From Enterococcus faecalis_A (GTDB lineage: Bacteria; Bacillota; Bacilli; Lactobacillales; Enterococcaceae): 64,000 bases of DNA. This document shows, one piece after another, positions 33,526 through 41,885 of the stretch. Numbering within the stretch: the first letter of the stretch is position 1; every line of letters starts with the position of its first letter. The notes below the pieces were generated by a model. It made no database searches, had not been told where the DNA came from, and was given only the letters and a program-made list of their open reading frames with translations. The translations under genes and the position numbers were made by a program. Location: assembly GCA_051295955.1 (NCBI GenBank), contig JBPDWA010000001.1, forward strand, positions 124,001 to 188,000, written 5' to 3'.

Positions 33526-34863
33526 GTGGCACAAAAATTTGATGTGATAATTATCGGTAGTGGGCCCGGCGCATTGGCCGCTGCCTACAAGCTAGCTAAG
33601 AAAAAACAGGTGGCTATTGTAGAAGCCGACGCTTGGGGCGGAACTTGTCCGAATCGCGGTTGTGATCCGAAAAAAGTTTTATATGCTGCGACCCATGCTA
33701 GACAAGCGATTCAGCAATTACATGGTCATGGATTTACCAACGTTCCGTCTATTAATTGGTCGCAATTAATGACATTTAAAGAAACATTTACACAGCCAGT
33801 TTCAGTAACCCAAAAGCAAGGTTTGACTGCTGCCAATATTACAACGCTTACAGGAAAAGCTGCTTTTAAGAATGCTCAGACGATAACCGTTGGAACAAAA
33901 GAGTATCAGGCTCAAACCTTTATTCTGGCTACTGGGCAACAGCCAGCTCTTTTGGATATTCCGGGCAAGGAATATTTTAAAACTAGCACTGATTTTTTAA
34001 GTTTTCCTCAGCTGCCTCCCAAATTAGTCTTCGTTGGCGGTGGTTATATTAGTTTTGAACTTGCCAATATTGCAAACAGCTGTGGAAGTGAAGTTCATGT
34101 TTTGCATCATAATGAACAGCCGTTGAAAGGATTTGACGAGGAATTTGTTCAATCTTTAGTGCAACAAATGACGCAACAAGGAATTCATTTTCACTTTAAT
34201 GAGTCTGTTGAGCGTATTGCTAAACAGAAGGAGCAGGTAGTACTTTCATTAACTACTGGCGGTACTTTAGCAACGGATGCAGTAATTTGTGGAATCGGTC
34301 GCATTCCGGCTTTAAGTGGATTAAATTTAGCAGCGGCGGGAGTTGACTATTCAAAAAAAGGCGTGGAAGTCAATGAGTATTTGCAAACTGCTAACCAAAA
34401 GATCTATGCTTTAGGAGATTGTTTAGCTAAAAAGCAACCCAAACTAACACCGATTTCCAGTTATGAAGGCGATTATTTAGCTGATTTGCTGATGGGAGTT
34501 ACCACACAGCCCATTGCCTATCCATCCTTGCCGACAATTGTTTTTTGTTTGCCACAGTTAGCACAAGTTGGTATGACAACCGCAGAAGCTGTCAAAAATG
34601 AAGCCTATGAAATAAGTACGTTAGATATGACACATTGGTTTACGTATCAACACCTAAATGAAGCAGTAGCTGAAAGTAAAATTATTAAAGAAAAGGCTAG
34701 TGATAAGCTGGTGGGAGCCGCTGTTTTGAGTAATGAAGCAGCAGAGCTTATCAATCTATTGACGTTGATGATTGATCAGCAAATACCAGCAGAAGCGATT
34801 GGCCAACAAATTATGCTATATCCTACCGGTGCTAGTGATTTAAGTTACTTACTGGAAGGCTGA
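33526..34863 (+). CDS. FAD-dependent pyridine nucleotide-disulfide oxidoreductase (glutathione reductase-like)
   Basis: 445 residues. FAD-binding GSGPGALAAAYKLA, redox-active pair in GGTCPNRGCDPKK (C-x4-C), NAD(P)-binding VFVGGGYISFELA, the second FAD motif YALGDCLAK and a dimerisation domain. The C-terminus ends QIMLYPTGASDLSYLL without the usual HPTxxE catalytic His-Glu pair (YPTGAS here), so it may not act on glutathione itself. GTG start with GGAGGAG upstream. Single gene between two terminators. Confidence 0.85.
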   Translation: MAQKFDVIIIGSGPGALAAAYKLAKKKQVAIVEADAWGGTCPNRGCDPKKVLYAATHARQAIQQLHGHGFTNVPSINWSQLMTFKETFTQPVSVTQKQGLTAANITTLTGKAAFKNAQTITVGTKEYQAQTFILATGQQPALLDIPGKEYFKTSTDFLSFPQLPPKLVFVGGGYISFELANIANSCGSEVHVLHHNEQPLKGFDEEFVQSLVQQMTQQGIHFHFNESVERIAKQKEQVVLSLTTGGTLATDAVICGIGRIPALSGLNLAAAGVDYSKKGVEVNEYLQTANQKIYALGDCLAKKQPKLTPISSYEGDYLADLLMGVTTQPIAYPSLPTIVFCLPQLAQVGMTTAEAVKNEAYEISTLDMTHWFTYQHLNEAVAESKIIKEKASDKLVGAAVLSNEAAELINLLTLMIDQQIPAEAIGQQIMLYPTGASDLSYLLEG

Positions 34864-34890
34864 TCAGCATTTTCCAAAGAAAATAGTAGA

Positions 34891-34940
34891 AAGGAAAAGT
34901 GACAGTGCCGACTGCTCGGTTGTTCTTTTCCTTCTTTTTT
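34891..34940 (+). terminator. Terminator of the disulfide oxidoreductase gene
   Basis: AAGGAAAAG (34891-34899) pairs with CTTTTCCTT (34925-34933); the loop contains CCGA/TCGG; followed by CTTTTTTCC. Confidence 0.75.
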
Positions 34941-35146
34941 CCATATTGAAAGTTTTAGTTGACTATATTTGCTAATTCTGATCAGCTGCACTGCAGTCTT
35001 ATCCAGTGATTGTGATTCTTAACAAGCACAGGGATACCTTTAAAAATTAGGAAACTAGCTCTTTTTATGGTTAACAGCTGGGGTCTTTCAGCGTCAATTT
35101 CATTAATTCTTAGGTTCCGTTAGTGGAGCTTAAAAATAATCATGTT

Positions 35147-36958
35147 TTATTTTGTGACGTATTCTTCAGTTAATTCCATAAATTGTTGGACATCTTTTAA
35201 GATTTGATCGATACCGGCTTGCCAGAAGTCCGGCTTGGTTAAGTCTACTTGTAAATGTTTTTGTGCTAATTCTTCACTTGTCATGGCAGCCGTATCTCTT
35301 AACAAAGCGATATATTGGTCTTCAAATGAGCGACCTTGTTGATTAGCGTAAGCATAAATTCCCATGCTAAATAAGTAACCAAAAGTGTAAGGGAAGTTAT
35401 AAAATGGTACGTCATCAATAAAGAAATGCAGTTTGCTAGCCCAAAAATGTGGATGATAACTACCTAAGCTATCTAAATAGCTTTCTCTTTGAGCCGTCAA
35501 CATCATCTCAGTGATTGCTTCTGGAGCCACTAGACCTTTTTGGCGAGCGGCGTAAAAATTACTTTCAAAAATAAAGCGAGCATGGATGTTCATAAACATA
35601 GCAATCGCGTTTTGCATTTTGGTATCTAAAAGGTTAATTTTTTCTACTTTTGTAGTCGCTTCTTTTAGTGTAGCGTCAGCGACAATTAATTCTGCAAAGG
35701 TGCTGGCTGTCTCAGCGACATTCATCGCATATTCGCGATTTAGCGTTGGTAAGTCCCACAAGACGCTGCTGTGAAAAGCATGTCCAAGTTCATGCGCCAA
35801 GGTTGCTACTTCATTGATGGAATTACCAAACGTCATAAAAATCCGAGATTCATGAGTTTCCGGCAGCTCTGTACAATAGCCGCCTGGTCGTTTGCCAGGG
35901 CGATCTTCTGCTTCAATCCAGCTTTGTGCGAAAGCTTTTTGGGCAAAATCTGCCATTTTAGGGCTGAACTTGCGAAAGTTTTCCAAGATGAAAGCAGCAG
36001 CTTCATCAAATGAATAAGTTTTCTCTTCCAAGTCCCCTAAGATAATCGGCGCATCTTGGTCCTGCCATTCCATTTTTTCTTTACCGAAAAGCTGTGCTTT
36101 ACGAGTTAGATAATCAACAAAGGGCTGTTTATTTTTTTGGATAGTTTCCCACATGACATTTAATGTTTTTTGGTTCATCCGGTTATAGTTTAAAGGTTTT
36201 TCTAAGAAATCAGTTGTACCGTGCAATTGATAATCCATTAGGCGGAAACCGTCTAAATGATTTAATGTATCAGCCAATAGCGGAGCTTTTTCACTCCAAG
36301 CTTGCTCCCATTGCTGGAATAGTTTTTGGCGTACTTGTGGATTCGGATCGCCCATCATTCGATTAAAGGCTTGGCCAGCAGATAGGTGGGTAATAGCGCC
36401 ATCTTCATTTGTAAAAGGTAAACTAATAGTAGCTACAATCGTGTCATAATGTTCACTCCAGGCATGTAATCCATCAAGAGCTAACGTGTTGATGATATTT
36501 TCTTCTTGTTCTGACAAAAGTTTTTCGCCGTCTCGACGCAGTTCAGTTAAGCGAAAGGCTACTGTTTGAAAAGGCTCTGTCTTTAGCAATGTCTGCCACT
36601 GTTTAGCTGGAATGTTCGTGAGTTTTTTCGTGAAAATTGTTTCTGCTAATTGAAATGCCGGCAATAAGCTAGCTAGCTGTCCCACTAAAAGTTTAGCTTT
36701 GGAATCGCTGGTGTTAGCAGAATTTAAAGCTGTAATAAAGCTGTTGCATTGCGTAAAACCATCTGTAATTGTCCCTTGAAGCGTTAAAATTTCAGCCAGC
36801 TGAGAAGCCCCTGCTTCACTTTGTGGTGCCCACTGATCAATCATTTGATGATATCTATTCGTTTGTTTCTTTAATTCAATCATTCGTTGGCTTAGCTCTG
36901 CAGAATCGCTTCCGTTTGGAAAGATGCTGTCTAAATCCCAATTTAAAGAATAGTCCAT
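35147..36958 (-). CDS. M3-family oligoendopeptidase (PepF paralogue)
   Basis: Cytoplasmic zinc metallopeptidase of 603 residues that cleaves oligopeptides. Zinc motif HELGHAFHS with the downstream Glu in NVAETASTFAEL. Begins MDYSLNWDLDSIFPNGSD, distinct from the second PepF at 55748, with which it shares family but low direct similarity. AAGGATGAG precedes the ATG. Single gene on the minus strand, read from a promoter divergent to the VanZ-like gene. Confidence 0.92.
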   Translation of the reverse strand: MDYSLNWDLDSIFPNGSDSAELSQRMIELKKQTNRYHQMIDQWAPQSEAGASQLAEILTLQGTITDGFTQCNSFITALNSANTSDSKAKLLVGQLASLLPAFQLAETIFTKKLTNIPAKQWQTLLKTEPFQTVAFRLTELRRDGEKLLSEQEENIINTLALDGLHAWSEHYDTIVATISLPFTNEDGAITHLSAGQAFNRMMGDPNPQVRQKLFQQWEQAWSEKAPLLADTLNHLDGFRLMDYQLHGTTDFLEKPLNYNRMNQKTLNVMWETIQKNKQPFVDYLTRKAQLFGKEKMEWQDQDAPIILGDLEEKTYSFDEAAAFILENFRKFSPKMADFAQKAFAQSWIEAEDRPGKRPGGYCTELPETHESRIFMTFGNSINEVATLAHELGHAFHSSVLWDLPTLNREYAMNVAETASTFAELIVADATLKEATTKVEKINLLDTKMQNAIAMFMNIHARFIFESNFYAARQKGLVAPEAITEMMLTAQRESYLDSLGSYHPHFWASKLHFFIDDVPFYNFPYTFGYLFSMGIYAYANQQGRSFEDQYIALLRDTAAMTSEELAQKHLQVDLTKPDFWQAGIDQILKDVQQFMELTEEYVTK

Positions 36959-36989
36959 ATGTTCTCATCCTTCTTTCATTTTTCTTTTT

Positions 36990-36998
36990 AGTATATCA
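36990..36998 (-). promoter_or_regulatory. Extended -10 promoter of the PepF paralogue
   Basis: TGATATACT on the minus strand, 32 bp before the ATG; -35 not clear. Confidence 0.5.
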
Positions 36999-37016
36999 TA
37001 AGAAAGGAAAGAGTGA

Positions 37017-37044
37017 TTGTTTCTTAGGAAAAAAATGCTACTAT
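37017..37044 (+). promoter_or_regulatory. Promoter of the VanZ-like gene
   Basis: TTGTTT (37017-37022), 16 bp, extended -10 TGCTACTAT (37036-37044), divergent from the promoter of the peptidase. Confidence 0.5.
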
Positions 37045-37098
37045 AGAGAAGAATATTGCTTAAATAGCAGTTTAGAGATTTTAAAATAGAAAAGAGCG

Positions 37099-37611
37099 AT
37101 GAAAATGAAAAAATATGTAAAAGACAGCAATTTATACTTAGTGTTGGCCTTTGTGATCATGGCCATCTTATTTTTTACTTCCTCACAAACATATCAACAG
37201 CAATCACAAGTAGGAATCATTGATAAGTGGCTGAGCCATCATCCTTTTGAAGACCAGTTAAAAGGTGTAGTTCTCCATTACGGCGGAAGTGAAATCAGTA
37301 TCCAAGCCAACGGTTACAGCAAATTTATCGAATTTTTTCTACGAAAAGGAGCCCATTTTCTGACTTATTTCTTACTGGGAGGTAGTTGGTTTATCGGTCT
37401 TGTACCAAGAATTAAGGGGCTATTTTTAACGGGGATAGTTGCTTGGTTGGCAGCTAGTGGCTATGCCGGGTTGGATGAATTTCATCAAATGATTACAGGC
37501 GGTCGTTCACCCTTATTTCAAGACGTAGCATTGGATGCTGCAGGGGCTTTGAGTGCGGTAGTCCTTTGTTTGCTTGTTTGTGGTTGGAGAAAAGTTCGAA
37601 AAAAAAGATAG
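37099..37611 (+). CDS. VanZ-like membrane protein
   Basis: 170 residues with about four hydrophobic segments (near 12-28, 95-107, 112-125, 145-163). The family motif GLDEFHQMITGGRSPLFQDVA is clear, with KFIEFFLRKGAHFLTYFLLG ahead of it. VanZ relatives affect resistance to glycopeptides and other envelope-active compounds by unknown means. The ribosome binding site is weak. Most chromosomal copies are not linked to resistance. Confidence 0.85.
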   Translation: MKMKKYVKDSNLYLVLAFVIMAILFFTSSQTYQQQSQVGIIDKWLSHHPFEDQLKGVVLHYGGSEISIQANGYSKFIEFFLRKGAHFLTYFLLGGSWFIGLVPRIKGLFLTGIVAWLAASGYAGLDEFHQMITGGRSPLFQDVALDAAGALSAVVLCLLVCGWRKVRKKR

Positions 37612-37722
37612 ACATTAACGAAAACGTGCTGGCTTTTAAGAAGGCTGGGGAATTAATCTTGTAGCGGATCCTTAAGAGGAGTAAAATAAAGAGGAATTGA
37701 ATTCGTGTAAGGAGGAACTTTC

Positions 37723-38448
37723 ATGTCAGGACACAGTAAGTGGAACAATATTCAAGGGCGTAAAAATGCGCAGGATGCCAAAAGAGGCAAGATTTTTCAA
37801 AAGCTTTCCAGAGAAATTTACATGGCGGCTAAAGCTGGTGGTCCTGATCCGGCGATGAATCCGGCCTTACGTTTAGTTGTCGACAAAGCCAAAGCAGCTA
37901 ATATGCCTAACGATAATGTAAATCGTGCCATCAAAAAAGCTAGTAGCGCTGGTGTCAATGAACATTATGATGAAATTACCTATGAAGGATATGGCCCTGG
38001 CGGTACCGCTATTTTGGTACATGCGTTAACCGATAACAAAAATCGGACGGCTACCAATGTACGTGTAGCTTTTACAAGAAATGGTGGTTCATTAGGAGAA
38101 ACCGGCTCAGTTAATTATATGTTTGACCGTAAAGGCTATTTAGTTATTGAACGTGCTGGCTTAGCAGTAGATGAAGATGAAATGCTGGAGCAAGTATTAG
38201 AAGCCGGAGCTGAAGATTTGGAAACGTCGGCAGCAGCTTTTGAGATCTACACCGCTCCAGAAGATTTTACCGCTGTGCGTGATACTTTGGAAGCTGCGGG
38301 CTATTCATTGGCAAGGGCTGAATTAACCTTGATTCCTCAAACAGTAGTTACGCTAGATGAACCAACGAAAGAGCAATTAATACAATTGATCGATAGATTG
38401 GAAGAGGACGACGATGTCTCAGAAGTCTTCACATCAGCAGATATTTAA
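37723..38448 (+). CDS. yebC: YebC/PmpR-family protein
   Basis: 241 residues: MSGHSKWNNIQGRKNAQDAKR, the fully typical start, then GPDPAMNPALR and NVRVAFTRNGGSLGETGSV. Family members act as DNA-binding regulators or, as shown more recently, aid translation of proline stretches. AAGGAGGA precedes the ATG. Followed by a long terminator. Confidence 0.94.
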   Translation: MSGHSKWNNIQGRKNAQDAKRGKIFQKLSREIYMAAKAGGPDPAMNPALRLVVDKAKAANMPNDNVNRAIKKASSAGVNEHYDEITYEGYGPGGTAILVHALTDNKNRTATNVRVAFTRNGGSLGETGSVNYMFDRKGYLVIERAGLAVDEDEMLEQVLEAGAEDLETSAAAFEIYTAPEDFTAVRDTLEAAGYSLARAELTLIPQTVVTLDEPTKEQLIQLIDRLEEDDDVSEVFTSADI

Positions 38449-38784
38449 CGGGTGTGGAAAATAAACGAAGAGCACATGAATGTAAGCGTAAAGCCAAATA
38501 GAAAAAGGCGCTCTTCATTAACGGTAGATGAAATCGTTCATAAAGAGTGCCAAACAGAGACGCTAATGGTCCCTGTATTTGTCTTTGTATGAGATAGCAG
38601 CTTTACTGTCACAAGGGATTAGCCTAGTGACAATAGAGCTGCTTTTTTTTAAAAGAGAAGAAGGTATGAAGTTTGAAGTTGAAAACTTCTTAGCCAGTCT
38701 TTTCTTTCTGTTCTTTCTTCCATTTTACTGTCATTATCACTTTGTGTGATTAATGATTGTATGACGGCAGTAAATGTTTAAGGT
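38449..38784. other. Intergenic region between converging genes
   Basis: 336 bp without genes. It contains a 7-bp hairpin GAAGAGC/GCTCTTC (about 38467-38516) and a strong terminator (38596-38650). The rest is T-rich with no recognisable element. Confidence 0.5.
38596..38650 (+). terminator. Terminator of yebC
   Basis: AGCAGCT--CTGTCAC pairs with GTGAC--AGCTGCT (38596-38643) with a short internal mismatch, followed by eight Ts. Confidence 0.85.
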
Positions 38785-39072
38785 TCAACGGAGTTGACCA
38801 AGATTCTTCTGCTGCTGTTTTAAATAGCTTTCTTTTTTGAGCCGGGATAATTTTTTAAAAGCATATTCAGCCTTACTTGCTTCACTGCGTGTAGCAAATT
38901 TTTCCGTGTGAATCATTTTTACTGGCCGCCGAGCAGCTAAACGGGTGTATTTGGCGCCAATGCCTTCATTATGCTCTTTTAAGCGACGGTTTGGTTCAGT
39001 TGTATAACCACCGTAAAAAGTCCCGTCAGCACATAACAGTACGTAGAAATAATGGGCCGCATTATTTGCCAT
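38785..39072 (-). CDS. GIY-YIG nuclease-superfamily protein (YazA/YhbQ type)
   Basis: 95 residues. HYFYVLLCADGTFYGGYT holds the GIY-YIG motif in the usual variant form, then RRLKEHNEG and a Glu in KAEYAFKK. Family members are small single-domain proteins next to yabB (trmN6), of uncertain function. Start at 39072 overlaps the methyltransferase end by 11 bp; the longer frame up to 39177 is inside that gene and is rejected. Confidence 0.88.
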   Translation of the reverse strand: MANNAAHYFYVLLCADGTFYGGYTTEPNRRLKEHNEGIGAKYTRLAARRPVKMIHTEKFATRSEASKAEYAFKKLSRLKKESYLKQQQKNLGQLR

Positions 39073-39796
39073 AAAGCATCGCCTGCACTTCCACGTCGTA
39101 TTGATTGCGGTCGTTATAAGTAAATAAAGGAGGTAAGATGCGGAAACCGTCTTTTTTGCCATGTTTGATGCCTTCAATTAATAAAGTGTTGGCTTCTTTC
39201 CCTAGCTTTGGGTAGACGAAGCGGGCTTTTTTAGGTACAATACGTGCTTTTTCCATGGCGTGTAAAATGTCTAAAAATCGGTCCGGCCGATGCACCAATG
39301 CCAAACGACCACTTGTTTTCAATAATTCGGCTGAAACTGTAACGACTTCATCTAGCGTTGTATGAATTTCATGACGAGCAATTGCTAAATGGGGATTGGG
39401 GTTTTTCCGGCTGTCAGGCAAATGTTTAAAATAAGGGGGATTACACAAAACTAAGTCTATAGAGTCTTTAGCTATAACTGTAGTCGCAGCTTTTAAATCC
39501 ATTTCATGCATGGTTATTTGATTGTCCAGATGGTTTAAGTGAATGCTGCGGCGTCCCATATCGGCTAAGCGTGGTTGTAACTCGATTTGGTCGATATAGG
39601 CGTTAGTTTTTCGACTGACAAAAAGACCAACCGCTCCGTTGCCGGCGCATAAATCAACAATTTGCCCTTTTTTGGGAACGGTGGGGAAATTTGCCAGCAA
39701 GACAGCGTCTAATGAAAAAGAAAAAACATCTTTGCTTTGAATAATTTGAATATCATCGGCATACAACTGATCAATGCGCTCACCAGGTAATAACAT
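39062..39796 (-). CDS. trmN6: tRNA1(Val) adenine N6-methyltransferase family protein
   Basis: 244 residues, SAM-dependent methyltransferase. SAM loop DLCAGNGAVGLF and the N6-adenine motif LCNPPYFK are clear; the start LLPGERIDQLYADDIQIIQSKD is typical of YabB/TrmN6. ATG at 39796 with GGAGG upstream, chosen over TTG at 39811. Paired with the GIY-YIG gene, the same yabB-yazA neighbourhood known in Bacillus. Confidence 0.88.
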   Translation of the reverse strand: MLLPGERIDQLYADDIQIIQSKDVFSFSLDAVLLANFPTVPKKGQIVDLCAGNGAVGLFVSRKTNAYIDQIELQPRLADMGRRSIHLNHLDNQITMHEMDLKAATTVIAKDSIDLVLCNPPYFKHLPDSRKNPNPHLAIARHEIHTTLDEVVTVSAELLKTSGRLALVHRPDRFLDILHAMEKARIVPKKARFVYPKLGKEANTLLIEGIKHGKKDGFRILPPLFTYNDRNQYDVEVQAMLYGK

Positions 39797-39877
39797 AGCA
39801 AGTTCCTCCAACTTTTCTTCTAACTGCTCATGTATTATACTACTTTTAAAGGAGGGACGAAACCTCTTAAAAAAGGC

Positions 39878-39906
39878 TTGTCAAATGTCGCTGTTTTCGT
39901 CATACT
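39878..39906 (+). promoter_or_regulatory. Promoter of plsC
   Basis: TTGTCA (39878-39883), 17 bp, CATACT (39901-39906), 32 bp before the ATG. Confidence 0.6.
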
Positions 39907-39937
39907 AGAAAACAAAGAATGAGAAAGGAAGTACAGT

Positions 39938-40579
39938 ATGTTTTTTACATTTATGCGCGGTGTCGTGCGGGTAATCTTGTTTGTAATTAATGGCAACGCA
40001 CATTATGAAAATAAAGAAAAACTCCCGAAAGACGCCAATTATATTTTAGTAGCTCCCCATCGCACTTGGTGGGAACCGCTATATTTAGCTGTTGCTGGTT
40101 CACCGAAAAAGTTCAGCTTTATGGCCAAAAAAGAACTTTTCAAAAATCCAATTTTACGTTTTATTTTAAAACATGCCAATGCATTTCCAGTGGATCGTGA
40201 AAAGCCGGGACCCAGTGCAGTAAAGACGCCAGTTAAATATTTAAAAAATACAAATTTAAGCTTAATTATGTTTCCTAGTGGTACACGTCATTCTTCTGAA
40301 TTAAAAGGTGGTGTGGCGTTGATCGCCAAGCTAGCAAAAGTTCCCGTAGTGCCAGCTGTATATCAAGGTCCCTTAACGCTAGGTGGATTGTTTAAGCGCA
40401 AACGAGTGACGATACGTTTTGGTGAACCAATCGATGTGTCGGATATAAAAAAAATGGATAAAGCCGGTATTGTAGAATTAGAACGTCGTATGCAGACCGC
40501 TTTTGATCAACTAGATCAAGAAATTGCCCCCCAATTTCGTTATGACTCTACTGATAAAAAAGAACAGCTAGAAAAGTAA
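39938..40579 (+). CDS. plsC: 1-acyl-sn-glycerol-3-phosphate acyltransferase
   Basis: Adds the second acyl chain to lysophosphatidate in phospholipid synthesis, at the membrane. 213 residues. Catalytic block APHRTWWEPLYL has Glu where the family usually has Asp (H-x4-D); motif III FPSGTRHSS and motif IV VPVVPAVYQG follow. An N-terminal hydrophobic stretch near 1-18 suggests membrane association. AGAAAGGAAG precedes the ATG. Confidence 0.88.
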   Translation: MFFTFMRGVVRVILFVINGNAHYENKEKLPKDANYILVAPHRTWWEPLYLAVAGSPKKFSFMAKKELFKNPILRFILKHANAFPVDREKPGPSAVKTPVKYLKNTNLSLIMFPSGTRHSSELKGGVALIAKLAKVPVVPAVYQGPLTLGGLFKRKRVTIRFGEPIDVSDIKKMDKAGIVELERRMQTAFDQLDQEIAPQFRYDSTDKKEQLEK

Positions 40580-40627
40580 TAAGCGCTGGCAAGATGAAAT
40601 CCAGCTTGCCATTAATCCGCTACTTAT

Positions 40628-40669
40628 GCGAGACAATGGTCATTGGCCGCTTGTCTCGCTTTTTGTTTT
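40628..40669 (+). terminator. Terminator of plsC
   Basis: GCGAGACAA (40628-40636) pairs with TTGTCTCGC (40651-40659), followed by TTTTTGTTTT. A smaller hairpin GGCAAG/CTTGCC lies upstream at 40588-40610. Confidence 0.9.
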
Positions 40670-40710
40670 GCGTAACCTTTTATGAGACGCTAAAAAAAAT
40701 GGTGAAAATT

Positions 40711-40719
40711 TGTTATAAT
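40711..40719 (+). promoter_or_regulatory. Extended -10 promoter of sbcDC
   Basis: TGTTATAAT, 33 bp before the GTG start of sbcD, with AGGTGG as ribosome binding site between them. Confidence 0.6.
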
Positions 40720-40752
40720 GATCAGAAGGACTTTTTTTAGGTGGTGGAATAA

Positions 40753-41883
40753 GTGAAATTTTTACATACTGCCGATTGGCACATCGGTAAAAAGCTTCAT
40801 GGCTACGATTTGTTGGCAGAACAAAAGCATGCCTTTGACCAGATTTTAACGCTCGCACAACAAGAACAAGTTGATGCAGTCGTGATTGCAGGAGATTTAT
40901 ATGATCGTTCCGTGCCTTCAGTAGAAGCAGTGGAAACCTTTAATGAAATGATGATTCAGTTAAATCTGACTGAAAGGTTCCCGGTTTTGGCGATTTCGGG
41001 AAACCATGATAGCAGTGTTCGACTGGAAACGGGCGGCCCGTGGTTCACGCATACCCATTTTCATTTGCATACTCGTTTGGAACAAGCATTTCAACCGATT
41101 GAAATGGCAGATACGCAATTTTTCTTATTGCCATACTTTGAACCAATTGCGGCGCGTTTGTATTTTGAAGATGATACGATTCGGACCGTGGAACAGGCGA
41201 TGGAATCCGTTATAGAAGCAATGCAGCAGCTTTTTTCTCCTGATAAAAAGCATGTTTTAGTCAGTCATTTTTTTGCCGCCGGTAGCCAAAAGTCGGATTC
41301 TGAAACCAAACTGACCGTTGGTGGTTTAGATACGGTGCCGGTCACTTTATTAAGCGCCTTTGATTACGTAGCTTTAGGACATCTTCATAGTAAAGATGCC
41401 TTACAAGCAGTAAATGCTCGCTATAGCGGTTCTCCTGTCAAATTTTCTCTTTCAGAGCGGACGCATACGAAAGGAGTTTGGCTGGTAGACACGACTCAGG
41501 AGGTGTCTTTTACTTTTCATCCTTTAACGCCTTTAAGAGACATTCAAGTAGTGAGTGGAGATTTTAAAACGTTAACTAGCGCAAGTTTTTACCAAACAGT
41601 CGAGCGAGAAAATTATTTGTATTTGCAGTTGACGGATCGAGCGATAATTCCCAACATGATGAATCAGTTGCGCCAAATATACCCAAGAGTTCTAGGTATG
41701 GAGCGAGTAAACGGGCGGACTACATTAAACCAACCGACTTTAAAAACGGCTACGCCTAATGAACCGAAGACATTAATCGCTGAGTTTTTTGCATCTGTCA
41801 CAGGAGAGCCTTTATCTGAACAACAACTACAATGGATAAAAGACAGCCTGACAGCGATGTTACAGGCAGAAAGAGGGAAGTAG
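40753..41883 (+). CDS. sbcD: Nuclease SbcCD subunit D
   Basis: Mre11-type nuclease that with SbcC opens hairpins and processes double-strand breaks. 376 residues. Metal-site motifs in order: HTADWHIGK, AGDLYDRS, SGNHDS, VSHFFA and LGHLHS. GTG start at 40753 with AGGTGG upstream. sbcC starts 2 bp after the stop, with a GTG of its own. Confidence 0.95.
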   Translation: MKFLHTADWHIGKKLHGYDLLAEQKHAFDQILTLAQQEQVDAVVIAGDLYDRSVPSVEAVETFNEMMIQLNLTERFPVLAISGNHDSSVRLETGGPWFTHTHFHLHTRLEQAFQPIEMADTQFFLLPYFEPIAARLYFEDDTIRTVEQAMESVIEAMQQLFSPDKKHVLVSHFFAAGSQKSDSETKLTVGGLDTVPVTLLSAFDYVALGHLHSKDALQAVNARYSGSPVKFSLSERTHTKGVWLVDTTQEVSFTFHPLTPLRDIQVVSGDFKTLTSASFYQTVERENYLYLQLTDRAIIPNMMNQLRQIYPRVLGMERVNGRTTLNQPTLKTATPNEPKTLIAEFFASVTGEPLSEQQLQWIKDSLTAMLQAERGK

Positions 41884-41885
41884 CC

